A stretch of DNA of 64,000 nt, taken from positions 2,604,001 to 2,668,000 of the forward strand of contig NZ_CP017183.1 of assembly GCF_001729785.1 (NCBI RefSeq). Direction: 5' to 3'. Position numbers and translations under genes: made by a program. The stretch is from Enterobacter hormaechei subsp. xiangfangensis. Lineage in GTDB: Bacteria > Pseudomonadota > Gammaproteobacteria > Enterobacterales > Enterobacteriaceae. The notes beneath the pieces were generated by a model. That model searched no databases, was not told the DNA's origin, and saw only the letters and a program-made list of their open reading frames with translations. Below are positions 19,670 to 28,238 of the stretch, piece by piece (the first letter of the stretch is position 1; each line of letters begins with the position of its first letter).

Positions 19670-19945
19670 CTAGCTATGCTTGCGCTGGTCGCGGCGGCAT
19701 CGTTTATCGTAATGACGCACCCACCAGTATTTATCGCAGACTTCCTCATGTCCGCTCACGCGCGCCCCGGCGAGCCACAGTACCGCACCGAGGAAGATAC
19801 TCAGCACCGCGCCATGCGCAAAGTATTGTGGGAGGTCAAGCTGCGGTAATTGGTTTAAGATTGAATAACCGACACCGGCGACCATCACGAACAGTCCCAA
19901 CCCCATTAGCACGTTACCGAGCATTGAAGCGTTTTTGCGTTTCAT
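19670..19945 (-). CDS. ychH: YchH small inner-membrane protein
   Basis: 91 residues, close to E. coli YchH (DUF2583). It has two hydrophobic segments (about 10-32 and 43-62) and a cysteine- and arginine-rich tail (YWWVRHYDKRCRR). In E. coli it is reported as stress-induced and Crp-regulated; the biochemical function is not known. It is divergent from pth across a 274-base gap. A good GGAGG Shine-Dalgarno precedes the ATG. Confidence 0.94.
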   Translation of the reverse strand: MKRKNASMLGNVLMGLGLFVMVAGVGYSILNQLPQLDLPQYFAHGAVLSIFLGAVLWLAGARVSGHEEVCDKYWWVRHYDKRCRRDQRKHS

Positions 19946-20219
19946 ATGTCACCTCCGGAACTTTGGGTTGTCAGGGGAAAAGCCCCTTCTCCTTGTGTGT
20001 AAAGTATAGACAACGCCTCTTATATGAGTTGCGTGAATGATCACATTTACTGATAACTCCCGGACAAAAATTTACAAATAAGACATTGAACAGCTTGAAA
20101 TTCTAATTGTTCAAAGAAGAAATTATTCGCATTTCGGTGTACAGCAGGCAGAACTTTGTCAAGCGGCGCGCCAGACAGTAAACTACGCGCCAGATCTGGA
20201 ACCCATTAGGAAGTAAATC

Positions 20220-20804
20220 GTGACGATTAAACTGATTGTCGGCCTCGCCAATCCGGGCGCAGAGTATGCTGCTACCCGCCATAACGCCGGTGCCTGGTAT
20301 GTTGATCTGCTGGCGGAGCGTTTGCGCGCTCCCCTGCGTGAAGAACCCAAGTTTTACGGGTATACCTCACGCATCAATCTTGCGGGTGCTGACGTGCGGT
20401 TGCTGGTGCCAACCACCTTTATGAACCTGAGCGGCAAAGCCGTGGCAGCTATGGCAACGTTTTATCGCATCAATCCGGATGAGATCCTGGTGGCCCACGA
20501 CGAACTGGACCTGCCGCCAGGGGTGGCGAAGTTCAAACTGGGCGGCGGTCATGGCGGCCACAACGGCCTTAAAGACATCATCAGCAAACTGGGTAATAAC
20601 CCTAATTTCCACCGTTTGCGCGTGGGAATCGGCCATCCGGGCGATAAAAACAAAGTTGTTGGTTTCGTACTGGGTAAACCCCCGGTTTCTGAGCAGAAGC
20701 TGATTGACGAAGCGGTAGACGAAGCGGCCCGCTGCACCGAGATTTGGCTTCAGGACGGCCTGACGAAAGCCACCAATCGACTGCACGCTTTCAAAGCGCA
20801 ATAA
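20220..20804 (+). CDS. pth: peptidyl-tRNA hydrolase
   Basis: 194 residues from a GTG start. It cleaves peptidyl-tRNA dropped from ribosomes. The catalytic histidine is in [15 protein letters not shown] (His21) with the supporting [11 protein letters not shown] and HDELDLPPG motifs and [12 protein letters not shown]. It lies 126 bases upstream of ychF, as in E. coli. A TATAAT hexamer at 20850-20855 in the gap suggests ychF also has its own promoter. Confidence 0.97.
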   Translation: MTIKLIVGLANPGAEYAATRHNAGAWYVDLLAERLRAPLREEPKFYGYTSRINLAGADVRLLVPTTFMNLSGKAVAAMATFYRINPDEILVAHDELDLPPGVAKFKLGGGHGGHNGLKDIISKLGNNPNFHRLRVGIGHPGDKNKVVGFVLGKPPVSEQKLIDEAVDEAARCTEIWLQDGLTKATNRLHAFKAQ

Positions 20805-20930
20805 ACAAGGCCCTGCGGCATTTTTACCGCGCGGCACGTGGGTTACGTGTATAATAGGCGTAGTTATTTACTTTTCTTCAATCGGTTATCGTTAACGGAT
20901 TGATTATCAAGAGATTAAGGTGATTTAGAA

Positions 20931-22025
20931 ATGGGATTCAAATGCGGTATCGTCGGTCTGCCAAACGTGGGCAAATCCACCCTGTTCAACGCGCTCACCA
21001 AAGCAGGTATTGAAGCGGCGAACTTCCCGTTCTGTACCATCGAGCCGAACACCGGTGTTGTTCCTATGCCCGATCCGCGTCTGGACCAGCTCGCGGAAAT
21101 CGTGAAGCCGCAGCGCATTCTGCCAACCACCATGGAGTTCGTGGACATCGCGGGCCTGGTAAAAGGCGCTTCCAAAGGTGAAGGCCTGGGCAACCAGTTC
21201 CTGACCAACATCCGTGAAACCGAAGCGATCGGCCACGTTGTGCGCTGCTTCGAGAACGACAATATCATTCACGTAAACAACAAAGTGGATCCGGCTGACG
21301 ACATCGACGTCATCAACACCGAGCTGGCCCTCTCTGACCTCGACACCTGCGAGCGCGCCATTCACCGCGTGCAGAAGAAAGCCAAAGGCGGCGACAAGGA
21401 CGCGAAAGCGGAACTGGCTGCGCTGGAAAAATGTCTGCCACAGCTGGAAAATGCCGGCATGCTGCGCGCGCTGAAAAACCTGACTGACGAAGACAAAGCG
21501 GCGATCAAATACCTGAGCTTCCTGACCCTGAAGCCAACCATGTACATCGCCAACGTTAACGAAGACGGTTTCGAGAACAACCCGTATCTGGACAAAGTGC
21601 GTGAAATTGCCGCGGCTGAAGGTTCTGTAGTGGTTGCGGTTTGCGCTGCCGTTGAATCTGATATTGCAGAGCTGGACGACGCCGACCGTGAAGAGTTCAT
21701 GGCCGAGCTGGGTCTGGAAGAGCCGGGCCTGAACCGCGTGATCCGCGCGGGCTATGAGCTGCTGAACCTGCAAACCTACTTCACCGCTGGTGTAAAAGAA
21801 GTGCGTGCGTGGACCATCCCTGTGGGTGCGACCGCGCCTCAGGCGGCCGGTAAGATCCACACCGACTTCGAGAAAGGCTTCATTCGTGCGCAGACTATCG
21901 CGTTTGAAGACTTCATAACCTACAAGGGTGAGCAAGGCGCGAAAGAAGCAGGCAAGATGCGTGCGGAAGGGAAAGATTACATCGTTAAAGATGGCGACGT
22001 GATGAACTTCTTGTTTAACGTCTGA
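20931..22025 (+). CDS. ychF: ribosome-associated ATPase YchF (OLA1 family)
   Basis: 364 residues, Obg-like P-loop NTPase that prefers ATP and binds ribosomes. The P-loop is [14 protein letters not shown]. The specificity motif is NVNE ([12 protein letters not shown]) instead of the GTP-specific NKxD. A coiled insertion (about 130-165) and a C-terminal TGS domain (about 280-362) follow. This is the intact parent copy: its 3' third is the source of at least four decaying fragments further downstream (26.5, 28.2, 30.5 and 33.7 kb), making it the anchor of the rhs array. Confidence 0.98.
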   Translation: MGFKCGIVGLPNVGKSTLFNALTKAGIEAANFPFCTIEPNTGVVPMPDPRLDQLAEIVKPQRILPTTMEFVDIAGLVKGASKGEGLGNQFLTNIRETEAIGHVVRCFENDNIIHVNNKVDPADDIDVINTELALSDLDTCERAIHRVQKKAKGGDKDAKAELAALEKCLPQLENAGMLRALKNLTDEDKAAIKYLSFLTLKPTMYIANVNEDGFENNPYLDKVREIAAAEGSVVVAVCAAVESDIAELDDADREEFMAELGLEEPGLNRVIRAGYELLNLQTYFTAGVKEVRAWTIPVGATAPQAAGKIHTDFEKGFIRAQTIAFEDFITYKGEQGAKEAGKMRAEGKDYIVKDGDVMNFLFNV

Positions 22026-22040
22026 TTTGTTTTGAATAAA

Positions 22041-22070
22041 AAAAATCCACGCTTTGGCGTGGATTTTTTT
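22041..22070. terminator. ychF terminator
   Basis: AAAAATCCACGC-TTTG-GCGTGGATTTTTTT, symmetrical enough to work on both strands and so also able to end the leftward rhs/immunity transcripts. Degenerate copies accompany the ychF fragments at 26.7 and 30.95 kb. Confidence 0.92.
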
Positions 22071-22287
22071 ATTGTGAGGTTAAAACACATTGTCTAAGAG
22101 ATCAGTTTTCATGCTGGAATCTAAGGGAATGATTTCGGCAGACACAAGCCTAACGCCTGAAAAGAGCCCTCACGCTAGCGCTCTTTAAGAGATGCAGGAC
22201 TCTCAGATTTAGCGAGAATGACCCCACCAGTTCTTGGGATCCGTCTTCCGGAAGTCAGAAATATCCCCTCTGAATACCCTTTTTTAG
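22071..22287. other. spacer conserved in the duplicated modules, with a ghost coding frame
   Basis: No complete gene. The sequence after the ychF terminator recurs in decayed form after the ychF fragments at 26.75-26.95 kb and 30.97-31.1 kb, so it travelled with them. On the minus strand at about 22199-22270 a short open frame ends in KTDPKNWWGHSR; the 26.9 kb copy has the counterpart ending QTSPKKRWCQPR. This suggests the tail of a lost gene. Confidence 0.55.
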
Positions 22288-22470
22288 TCACTCAACATGA
22301 GAAGGTATCGTTGCGTCAACCTCCTCAAGGGGTTTATATACGTCAATATGACAATGTAAACCGTAGTCATCTTTTTCCTCGTAGCCTTTTTTAAACTGCT
22401 TGATATAACTGCTGATACAGTTCCTTTTTTGCCACCGGTTATAGTTATCATTTTTTTGGCGCTTTTGAAC
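22288..22470 (-). pseudogene. open frame remnant directly after orf121
   Basis: After the orf121 stop (22471-22473) the same frame stays open for about 60 more codons, with coding-like composition (SSYIKQFKKGYEEKDDYGL, then HCHIDVYKPLEEVD), to a TGA at 22288. There is no start codon at its beginning. It is either the 3' part of another lost gene or an extension cut off by a stop codon. Because the 31.1 kb copy has the TAA at the same place, the stop is probably old. Confidence 0.4.
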
Positions 22471-22836
22471 TTAATACGCAGGGCCCGATTGAGACAACAC
22501 GTTACGCTTCATATCCCAGGAATAAAACCAATCATGCCAGCCATTTTTTTTTGCTGGATAGCTACAGACAACGATCACTTCCTTTGACAGGTTGAATGTT
22601 AAGTAATAGAAAGTCGCACCTTCAGGAGGGGCAGACCAAAATAGTTTTTCGCCCTGCACATTGAAGATGGTCAAAACGGTTGGTAATGGCTTAGGCTCGC
22701 TTAACACAAAGACTAACTGGCGTGTTAAGTCGACCAATGCATAGCTTAAAAATGGCACACTAACCAGTATGTTACTTTCACCACACGCCCATTGAAGCAG
22801 GTCTTTTTCTTTAATACAAATGAGATTTTCAATCAT
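22471..22836 (-). CDS. hypothetical protein, family repeated in the array (orf121)
   Basis: 121 residues, no recognised domain and no signal or clear membrane helix; predicted beta-rich (FVLSEPKPLPTVLTIFNVQG). A Shine-Dalgarno (GAGG) precedes the ATG. Truncated relatives lie at 26900-27300 and 31141-31440, each just beyond a ychF fragment, so this gene was next to ychF before the duplications. Its place at the end of an rhs/immunity string suggests an immunity protein, but no partner toxin can be assigned. AT-rich compared with ychF. Confidence 0.6.
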   Translation of the reverse strand: MIENLICIKEKDLLQWACGESNILVSVPFLSYALVDLTRQLVFVLSEPKPLPTVLTIFNVQGEKLFWSAPPEGATFYYLTFNLSKEVIVVCSYPAKKNGWHDWFYSWDMKRNVLSQSGPAY

Positions 22837-22852
22837 TGGTAAACCTCAACGT

Positions 22853-23233
22853 TTAAAGTTTGATCTGCTTCAAATCACCTTCAAAAAGCCCCACAAGATA
22901 TACCCGGTATCGGGCTGGCTGCACTTCTTTATACGTTAATATAGCGGAAAACTCTTTTAAACACTTTGAACATGTGTTTTTCGAAACATCTAATTGGCTT
23001 TCATCATAGCTATATTTCTTATGTTCACTATCAAGCTTCACACCTCTCATTTTCTTAACCAAAAAGCATTTTACCTCTTCTGTGAGCGTGTCAAACTCAT
23101 ATGAGTTTACGATAGAGTAGACTATTACCCCCTCGCATTCAGGGCATGTTATTTCCTTTCCATACTCTATGAAATCATTGTCAATGCCATCAAGGACTAA
23201 TAACTTCTTTTTCAGTCGATTAGTAAGTTTCAT
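22853..23233 (-). CDS. hypothetical protein with two CxxC pairs (orf126)
   Basis: 126 residues with CPEC near residue 30 and CSKC near residue 88, a spacing that could form a zinc ribbon. Lysine-rich, with no signal peptide, so probably cytoplasmic. No second copy is seen in the window. It sits 16 bases upstream of orf121 in the same orientation, in a run of small AT-rich genes typical of rhs immunity strings. The function is unknown. Confidence 0.58.
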   Translation of the reverse strand: MKLTNRLKKKLLVLDGIDNDFIEYGKEITCPECEGVIVYSIVNSYEFDTLTEEVKCFLVKKMRGVKLDSEHKKYSYDESQLDVSKNTCSKCLKEFSAILTYKEVQPARYRVYLVGLFEGDLKQIKL

Positions 23234-23312
23234 TATTTAAATTTTAAGTTTATCAATAAAAAATTAAGGCTATAAGAAATGGAGGATTTTATTAATCATT
23301 AACATCATTTAG

Positions 23313-23789
23313 TCAAACATTCCATTCTATATAAACACCACAATCGAAGCTTTTTTCATTAGACTGTACAACAATATTTCCCCATTCATGCCTCCATTGA
23401 AATCCATATGGGGGATTGTTAATTTTAAGATTAGGCTTTGATGTTATTTCATTCTCAACCCATACTGTCAAACGCTGCTGCTCATCCGATAAATTACTCA
23501 GACTAGCCCTTTTATCCCAATCCTCTAACGTTTTATAAAAACTTCCATCCTTACTAGTAAGGAATAATGATGGAGAAAAAGAAAATGCTGAAGGCCTCAG
23601 TTCCAAAATGAAAACTTGATCTTTCCATTTAATATTATCGATAGCGAAATAAAAAGGACCTACTGTAGTCAATGGCGAGAAAAACTTGTAAAATGCGGAA
23701 TTTTTAAAAGTATCAACATCTTTTAATTCGATGGGGTAGTTGTTAATTTCTACAAATCCAGTATGAACATCAAGTTTCATTTCTAACAT
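23313..23789 (-). CDS. hypothetical immunity-like protein, paralogue of the next gene (orf158)
   Basis: 158 residues from the ATG at 23789, chosen for its AAGGTGG Shine-Dalgarno seven bases upstream; the frame is open 14 codons further but would overlap orf160 by 16 bases. It shares layout and C-terminal signature with orf160: an N-terminal strand pair around INNYPIEL, a central YKTLEDWDKRASLSNLSDEQ, and the end SFDCGVYIEWN, where orf160 has SFNHGVYIVWN. The pair looks like a tandem duplication followed by divergence, a pattern common for immunity proteins. No toxin domain is adjacent. Confidence 0.6.
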   Translation of the reverse strand: MLEMKLDVHTGFVEINNYPIELKDVDTFKNSAFYKFFSPLTTVGPFYFAIDNIKWKDQVFILELRPSAFSFSPSLFLTSKDGSFYKTLEDWDKRASLSNLSDEQQRLTVWVENEITSKPNLKINNPPYGFQWRHEWGNIVVQSNEKSFDCGVYIEWNV

Positions 23790-23815
23790 ATCTAAACCAC
23801 CTTTTTTGGAAGTGA

Positions 23816-24298
23816 CTACTTTATATTCCAAACTATATATACCCCATGATTAAATGACTTTGTCTCATATGAGACTGAAACCCGCCCGCACTCAAAGTTC
23901 CACCTAATGATGTCTGTTTCCGTGGTATCAGGCGTGTCCAGGTTCAGTGATTCTTTCAGCCAATCAGACAGGCTTTTCACTGATTCATTTAGCATGTGAA
24001 CATTAGTTCGTGCATTCCAATCATTTAATGATTTATAGTATTGACTATTTTTATCAACAAGATGAAGCATAAAATGAAAACCATAGCACACCGGGCGTAT
24101 AGTAACTTGAAATTCTTTATCGAAAAACATTACTGAGTCAACAAGGTAGTGATTCGACATATTTTTATTTACAGCTTTGCGTTTTACTAATTCGTGGTAT
24201 AAATCACACTTACAAAAGCCTTCTTCAGTATCTATTTTTAAAGGAAGACCATCAAGGTTTAGCTCACCGGTAATCGGGTTGAATTTAAATTCAATCAT
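23816..24298 (-). CDS. hypothetical immunity-like protein (orf160)
   Basis: 160 residues, beginning MIEFKFNPITGELNLDGLPL and ending SFNHGVYIVWNIK; tandem paralogue of orf158. No signal peptide, likely cytoplasmic. Its ATG overlaps the stop of orf94 by four bases (ATGA), so the two are translationally coupled. The family is not recognised; context (rhs orphan region, AT-rich) suggests an orphan immunity gene. Confidence 0.6.
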   Translation of the reverse strand: MIEFKFNPITGELNLDGLPLKIDTEEGFCKCDLYHELVKRKAVNKNMSNHYLVDSVMFFDKEFQVTIRPVCYGFHFMLHLVDKNSQYYKSLNDWNARTNVHMLNESVKSLSDWLKESLNLDTPDTTETDIIRWNFECGRVSVSYETKSFNHGVYIVWNIK

Positions 24299-24579
24299 GC
24301 GACCTGAAGCTTATTTTTATTTGTAATAAAAAATGGCACTACAATGCAGCGTTGAGCAGTTTCATCTAATATAAAAGAATTATCTATTTTGATATTGACG
24401 TTGGCTCCAAATGCGTCCTCTGGTAATGGGTCGAATATAACATAATCTTTGTGAAGAACAGCACCTTGAGAAACATTGCCTTTTCCCCAGTAATTCAGCT
24501 TTTCGTCATAGTCTCTGGATCGTAACAACATTTGACTATGTGAAATCAGTAGCTCAACTATTTGTATTTTTTTTATCAT
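24295..24579 (-). CDS. truncated immunity-like protein (orf94)
   Basis: 94 residues. A longer relative, interrupted by one stop codon, lies at 34118-34600; both share text such as SHSQMLLRSRDYDEKL (SHSQILLRSRDYDEKL in the relative) and QGAVLHKDYVIFDPLPEDAF. The relative continues for about 65 more residues after CIVVPFFIT, whereas this copy stops and runs straight into orf160. So this is probably a 3'-truncated immunity gene fused upstream of an unrelated one by recombination, and may not be functional. Confidence 0.55.
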   Translation of the reverse strand: MIKKIQIVELLISHSQMLLRSRDYDEKLNYWGKGNVSQGAVLHKDYVIFDPLPEDAFGANVNIKIDNSFILDETAQRCIVVPFFITNKNKLQVA

Positions 24580-25026
24580 TCATTACATTACCTCGATTTT
24601 TATTATCGTTCTACCGATAATGTGGGGTCAGTCCATTAAAAATAAAATGCTTGTGAAATTCTTTAAGGGGTTAATGATTAGCTGTAATATGAAAACTGAT
24701 AGGGGAAGCACCCTTCCCCTGCTGCTCAAACTTTGAGCAGCAGGTTAGTAACAAGCGCAAACCCTGAAACCCCCATTATAGTTTAATTAGGATATTCGGC
24801 AACAACTAACCGCCTGATTTAGTCCTCTCCATTATACAAATCACCAGCATAATTAAATATTTTCAATTATTTTTTCTGTGAGATCAGCGTAACTAATAAT
24901 TTCCTAAACGCCATTGCTGATATTTTGATTGCCGGTAAAGATAATTTTCATCTCTTTACCGAGCCATTCCCAACCAAAAAAATATAAAAAACGAACGGAA
25001 AAATAAATCCCCCACGTAATTATCTG
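24580..25026. other. 447-base non-coding gap
   Basis: AT-rich, with stops in all frames. Apart from the double hairpin at 24701-24744 I see no gene, no ychF or rhs homology and no recognisable IS remnant. It separates the imm68/CT1 pair from the older immunity cluster. Confidence 0.6.
24701..24744. repeat. two adjacent perfect hairpins
   Basis: AGGGGAAG-CACC-CTTCCCCT is followed immediately by CCTGCTGCTCAAA-C-TTTGAGCAGCAGG, a 13-base perfect inverted repeat with a one-base centre; the two share CCT. They are GC-rich islands in an AT-rich gap. No T run follows on either strand, so a simple terminator is doubtful. Confidence 0.6.
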
Positions 25027-25233
25027 TCAACAAAAATAAAAGTAAATATCCCGTATTAAATCTCCATCAACTTCATCAACAGTTCTGGTTTTGATTTTAT
25101 TAAAGTCAGCTAAAATACCTTTCACTGGCACAGTAGACTTTGATATATCATCATAAAATGCTTTTTGTTGACTTTCCGGAACATATTTTTTTATTAAAAA
25201 AACAAGATTCTTTCGTAACTCTTCATCTGTCAT
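25027..25233 (-). CDS. probable immunity protein for orphan Rhs toxin CT1
   Basis: 68 residues, no known domain, charged and helical (MTDEELRKNLVFLIKKYVPE). It starts five bases after the stop of the CT1 toxin frame, the standard place for a cognate rhs immunity gene, and has an overlapping-type Shine-Dalgarno (GGAGTAAAAGCG). Very short for an immunity protein, but complete with start and stop. Assignment is by position only. Confidence 0.62.
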   Translation of the reverse strand: MTDEELRKNLVFLIKKYVPESQQKAFYDDISKSTVPVKGILADFNKIKTRTVDEVDGDLIRDIYFYFC

Positions 25234-25238
25234 CGCTT

Positions 25239-26336
25239 TTACTCCGGAATTATAGTAACACGTTCAAAAATAACAGGGTAATTACGTTCGATTGGTAGCA
25301 ACTGTAATGCCCCACCTTTACCATACTCAGGATATGCACTGGTGAAAAGCTCATATCCAGGCCCTCGACCACCATTGGCAAGAGGTACTTGCACCTGAGG
25401 CACTCCATTTTTATACAGTTGTAATGTATCAAACTCACCTAATAAACGTGCATCACTCCATGAATCAGGATTACCTTTCTCATAAAAAATTTGATAGGCG
25501 TCCCTGGCTTCATGTGCAGATTTATATTTCGTATACCCAAAATAACTTAACGGGGCTGATTTATTTTCTATTGTCTGTGGAGCATATTTGCTATCCATAT
25601 AACGATATGCTGTAGAAGGCATAGTCGAACTAGGGCCATTTGGACCAACATAGAAATCAGGTTTTGTTTTACCGCTACACTCGCGGCTCAACCCCCACGG
25701 ATCCACCCACCCCAGCGCATTCGGCGCATACTGGTAAAGGTTAATCCCTCCCGCCAGCCCTATCGGGTCCTGCTGCGTAAATCGTCCGCAGTCCGGGTCA
25801 TAATACCGGAACAGATTGTAGTGCAGCCCTGTCTCACGATCCAGGTATTGCCCCTGCATGCGCAGGTTCTGAGAATATCCTGATACCTGCGTCTCGCTTT
25901 CCCGCAGCAGCTTGCCCCAGGCGCTGTTCACCCCTTCCCAGCGCACCTGTCCTTCGCTATCCGTCATCCGTTCCGGCGTGCCGTTCGGCTGACAGTGGAA
26001 CCAGAAGATTTCCGGGGCATCAACCCCGTCGATACGCGCCAGCGGATCGTAGCTGTCCTGATCGCTGTAGACGTAGGTCAGCGGCACATCCCCGTGCACT
26101 TCCTGCAACAGCCGGAACCCTTCCCAGACAAACCGCGTGGTGACTGGCTTACCGGTTGGCTGGCCGCCCAGCATCTGGCGGCGCGTTTTGCTGATGCGGC
26201 GACCGAGCGGATCGTAGCGGAAGCTGACCTGCGTCTGCGGCTTGTTGCGGTCCCGCGGCTGGCTGACCACCTCCGTCAGGCGATGCTCGCCGACGTAGCG
26301 GTAGTGCCAGCGGGTCTGTCCGTTATCTTTCTCCAC
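25239..26336 (-). CDS. orphan Rhs C-terminal module CT1 (truncated core plus toxin)
   Basis: 365 residues read from an internal GTG. Residues 1 to about 216 are the end of the Rhs core (NLYQYAPNALGWVDPWGL at the boundary), nearly identical to the full-length gene at 35866. The last 149 residues are a unique toxin domain starting SRECSGKTKPDFYVG. The N-terminal PAAR, membrane helices and most of the shell are missing, so it cannot be loaded alone. The toxin has no motif I can assign. A GYELFTSAYPEYGKGGALQ stretch near the end is only faintly like TNT-type NAD glycohydrolases. Recombination in the shared core could fuse it to the full Rhs. Confidence 0.8.
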   Translation of the reverse strand: MEKDNGQTRWHYRYVGEHRLTEVVSQPRDRNKPQTQVSFRYDPLGRRISKTRRQMLGGQPTGKPVTTRFVWEGFRLLQEVHGDVPLTYVYSDQDSYDPLARIDGVDAPEIFWFHCQPNGTPERMTDSEGQVRWEGVNSAWGKLLRESETQVSGYSQNLRMQGQYLDRETGLHYNLFRYYDPDCGRFTQQDPIGLAGGINLYQYAPNALGWVDPWGLSRECSGKTKPDFYVGPNGPSSTMPSTAYRYMDSKYAPQTIENKSAPLSYFGYTKYKSAHEARDAYQIFYEKGNPDSWSDARLLGEFDTLQLYKNGVPQVQVPLANGGRGPGYELFTSAYPEYGKGGALQLLPIERNYPVIFERVTIIPE

Positions 26337-26525
26337 GGTGCGTCCGTGGACGTCATAGCGCCAGCGAATGCCGTTCAGCTGCGTCAGCCGGTTGTGCGTA
26401 ACCTTCTCAGCAGATCATTCGAGCGGGTTACCGGTAGTATCCCAGCGGTGCAACCAAGAGCACTGAAAATTACCGGTAACTATATCCCGGCGATGCAGGC
26501 GGCCAAGACGGTCATATTCGCTGCG
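26337..26525 (-). pseudogene. decayed rhs core 5' of CT1
   Basis: Continues the rhs core homology upstream of CT1 (compare 36900-37240) with an internal deletion and substitutions, ending in CGCTGCGGGTT, where it joins a ychF 3' fragment. This is junction type 1, different from the one at 30.5 and 33.7 kb. Confidence 0.75.
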
Positions 26526-26720
26526 GGTTCGTTAGTGTTAGTAGTTTGCGCCACGGTTGAATCCGATAATACTGAACTGGACGATGCCGACCGTGAAGAG
26601 TTTATGGAAGAGCTGGGTCAGGAAGGGCCAGGCGCGAAAGAAGGAGGCAAGATGCGTGCATAAGGAAAAGACTACATTGTTGAAGATGGCGATGTGATGA
26701 ACTTCTTGTTTACGTTTAAT
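26526..26720 (+). pseudogene. ychF 3'-end fragment A
   Basis: Matches ychF from GGTTC(T)GTAGTGG (about 21620) to its stop with many substitutions, a frameshift and loss of about 200 internal bases (GGGCCAG joined to GCGCGAAAG). It is followed by a degenerate copy of the ychF terminator. Not translatable as a YchF domain. Confidence 0.85.
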
Positions 26721-26899
26721 TTTTATGAACGGGAAAAATCCACGCTTTCACGTACATTTTTTATTAGGGAGTCAAAAAAATATCTTAGAGATCTGACTTC
26801 TTGCTCACCTCCAAAGAAATGATTTGTGTAGTCGCAAGCTTTAACGTCTGAAAAGGCACCTCGATTAATCACTCAACAAGTAAGGCCAGACTCTAATAC

Positions 26900-27300
26900 T
26901 TAGCGAGGCTGACACCACCGTTTCTTAGGAGAGGTCTGCCGGTCGACAATAATATATCTTCTAAATCCTTTTTTTTGCGAGCGGGAATCGTTAAAAGTTT
27001 TGAATCGCATTTTATCATAATAAGCAGGGCCTGATCGAGACAACGCGTTACGCTTCATACCATTTAAATAAAACCAATCATGCCAGCCATTTTGGTTTTC
27101 CACATAGCTAAAGACAACAACCCCTTCTTCGTTCAGATGATTTTTAAGTAATAGAAAAATGTGCCTCGTGGCAGTGCAGGCAAAGAAGCTTTTGCCCTAA
27201 GCATCAAATAGGGTTACAACGGTTAATAATGGCTTTTTATCGGTTAACACAAAAATTAACTCGCGTGTTGTAAGACCATTGCATAATCTAAAATGGTATG
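26900..27300 (-). pseudogene. remnant of an orf121-family gene (copy A)
   Basis: Shares NGWHDWFY and MKRNALSRSGPAY with orf121 but has frameshifts in its 5' part and lacks the natural start. The TAA found after SGPAY in the other copies is changed to TAT, so the frame runs on to CQPR. Its 5' end is fused at the stop of orf172 exactly as in copy B. Confidence 0.7.
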
Positions 27301-27313
27301 CTGAAAATTTTTT

Positions 27314-27832
27314 TTACCCTTTAGCAATGATAACGTTTCTATGATTTGTTCCATTCTTTATCCAGAACATTTCATCTTGAGGTAACGTTCCATTACCGCA
27401 GAAATCAACAAGCTCACCTTGCCAACCATCAGGAACATATTTTTGATAATGCATACTTTCAACAGACTCCGAATATAGTCTTTTATTATCAAAATCTATA
27501 AGCAAATCCGGCATAAGATCATATATATCCCACCAAGTTGTTTTTTGCGAAAGCCTACTAAAAAACTCATCAGCTATGTCATCCTTATCGAATGAATAGC
27601 CATCTTTAATTAACCCATCAATAAAAATCTGCGCGTTTTCTTCATTTACTACGGGTATGTCATATCTTTCCTTATGGACATCCTGTAGATTTATTTCCAC
27701 CCCACTTTTCACAAAATCCTCTATCCATTTAATTCTATCTAAAACCCACATTTCTTTGAACGCCAAGAACCAATAATATATTCCTTCTTTCTTTACTATC
27801 ACAAGGAGATCATCATCTTTATTAATATTCAT
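27314..27832 (-). CDS. orphan immunity-like protein orf172, copy A
   Basis: 172 residues, complete, acidic, cytoplasmic (MNINKDDDLLVIVKKEG; WWDIYDLMPDLLIDFDNKR). About 85 percent similar to the copy at 31443. Upstream, ending eleven bases before its ATG, is a stub of an rhs toxin C-terminus, so this is very probably the immunity gene of a toxin that has been deleted. The reading frame stays intact in both copies while neighbouring genes decay, which suggests selection for protection. The domain family is not recognised. Confidence 0.72.
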   Translation of the reverse strand: MNINKDDDLLVIVKKEGIYYWFLAFKEMWVLDRIKWIEDFVKSGVEINLQDVHKERYDIPVVNEENAQIFIDGLIKDGYSFDKDDIADEFFSRLSQKTTWWDIYDLMPDLLIDFDNKRLYSESVESMHYQKYVPDGWQGELVDFCGNGTLPQDEMFWIKNGTNHRNVIIAKG

Positions 27833-27840
27833 ATAGTAAC

Positions 27841-27980
27841 CTATTTTACATTACCGGAGCCTGGAATCGCTACTTCTTCAAGCCATTCTGCCCATACTGA
27901 TGGTAATACATACGATCTACCTGGCGTTGTTGGATCAACGTGCTTAGGAGCCAATACCCCTTGATTTAACGGATTAAGCA
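27841..27980 (-). pseudogene. C-terminal stub of a lost Rhs toxin (copy A)
   Basis: About 45 codons open to the TAG at 27841, ending PSVWAEWLEEVAIPGSGNVK. The copy B stub ends PSIWAEWLEEVAIPGSGNVR. It is directly upstream of orf172, in the place of an rhs-CT 3' end. The catalytic part is gone. Confidence 0.7.
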
Positions 27981-28238
27981 TGCGTCAGGGGGTTGTGCGT
28001 GTACTTTCCAGCAAGTCGTTCGAGGTGGATTACCAGCAGACGATCGCAGTTGTCATAATTTCATTATTGCGTACAGCTGGTAAAAGACTTTTAAATGCTC
28101 AGAGTCTAATATCTAAAGACTTTACACTTAAAAGAATGAGCATGACGTAAAGAAAAAGGTAAGTTGCGTGCAGAAAGCATAAAATCAAATCGTTAAAAAT
28201 GGCGATGGGATGAACTTCTTGTTTAAAGTTTGATTTGT
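27981..28238. pseudogene. fragments of rhs core (-) and ychF tail (+)
   Basis: 27981-28045 is a strongly mutated piece of rhs core (GGTTGTGCGTG...CAGCAAGTCGTTCGAGG; compare 36950-36990). 28150-28238 matches the last 85 or so bases of ychF up to its TGA. The pair is an older module junction, with its middle deleted. Confidence 0.65.

Noticed and set aside
26526..26663. Small frame from 25995 through the ychF fragment as a gene
   Set aside because: It runs antisense to rhs core and then into a ychF fragment in one frame by chance; no start signal.
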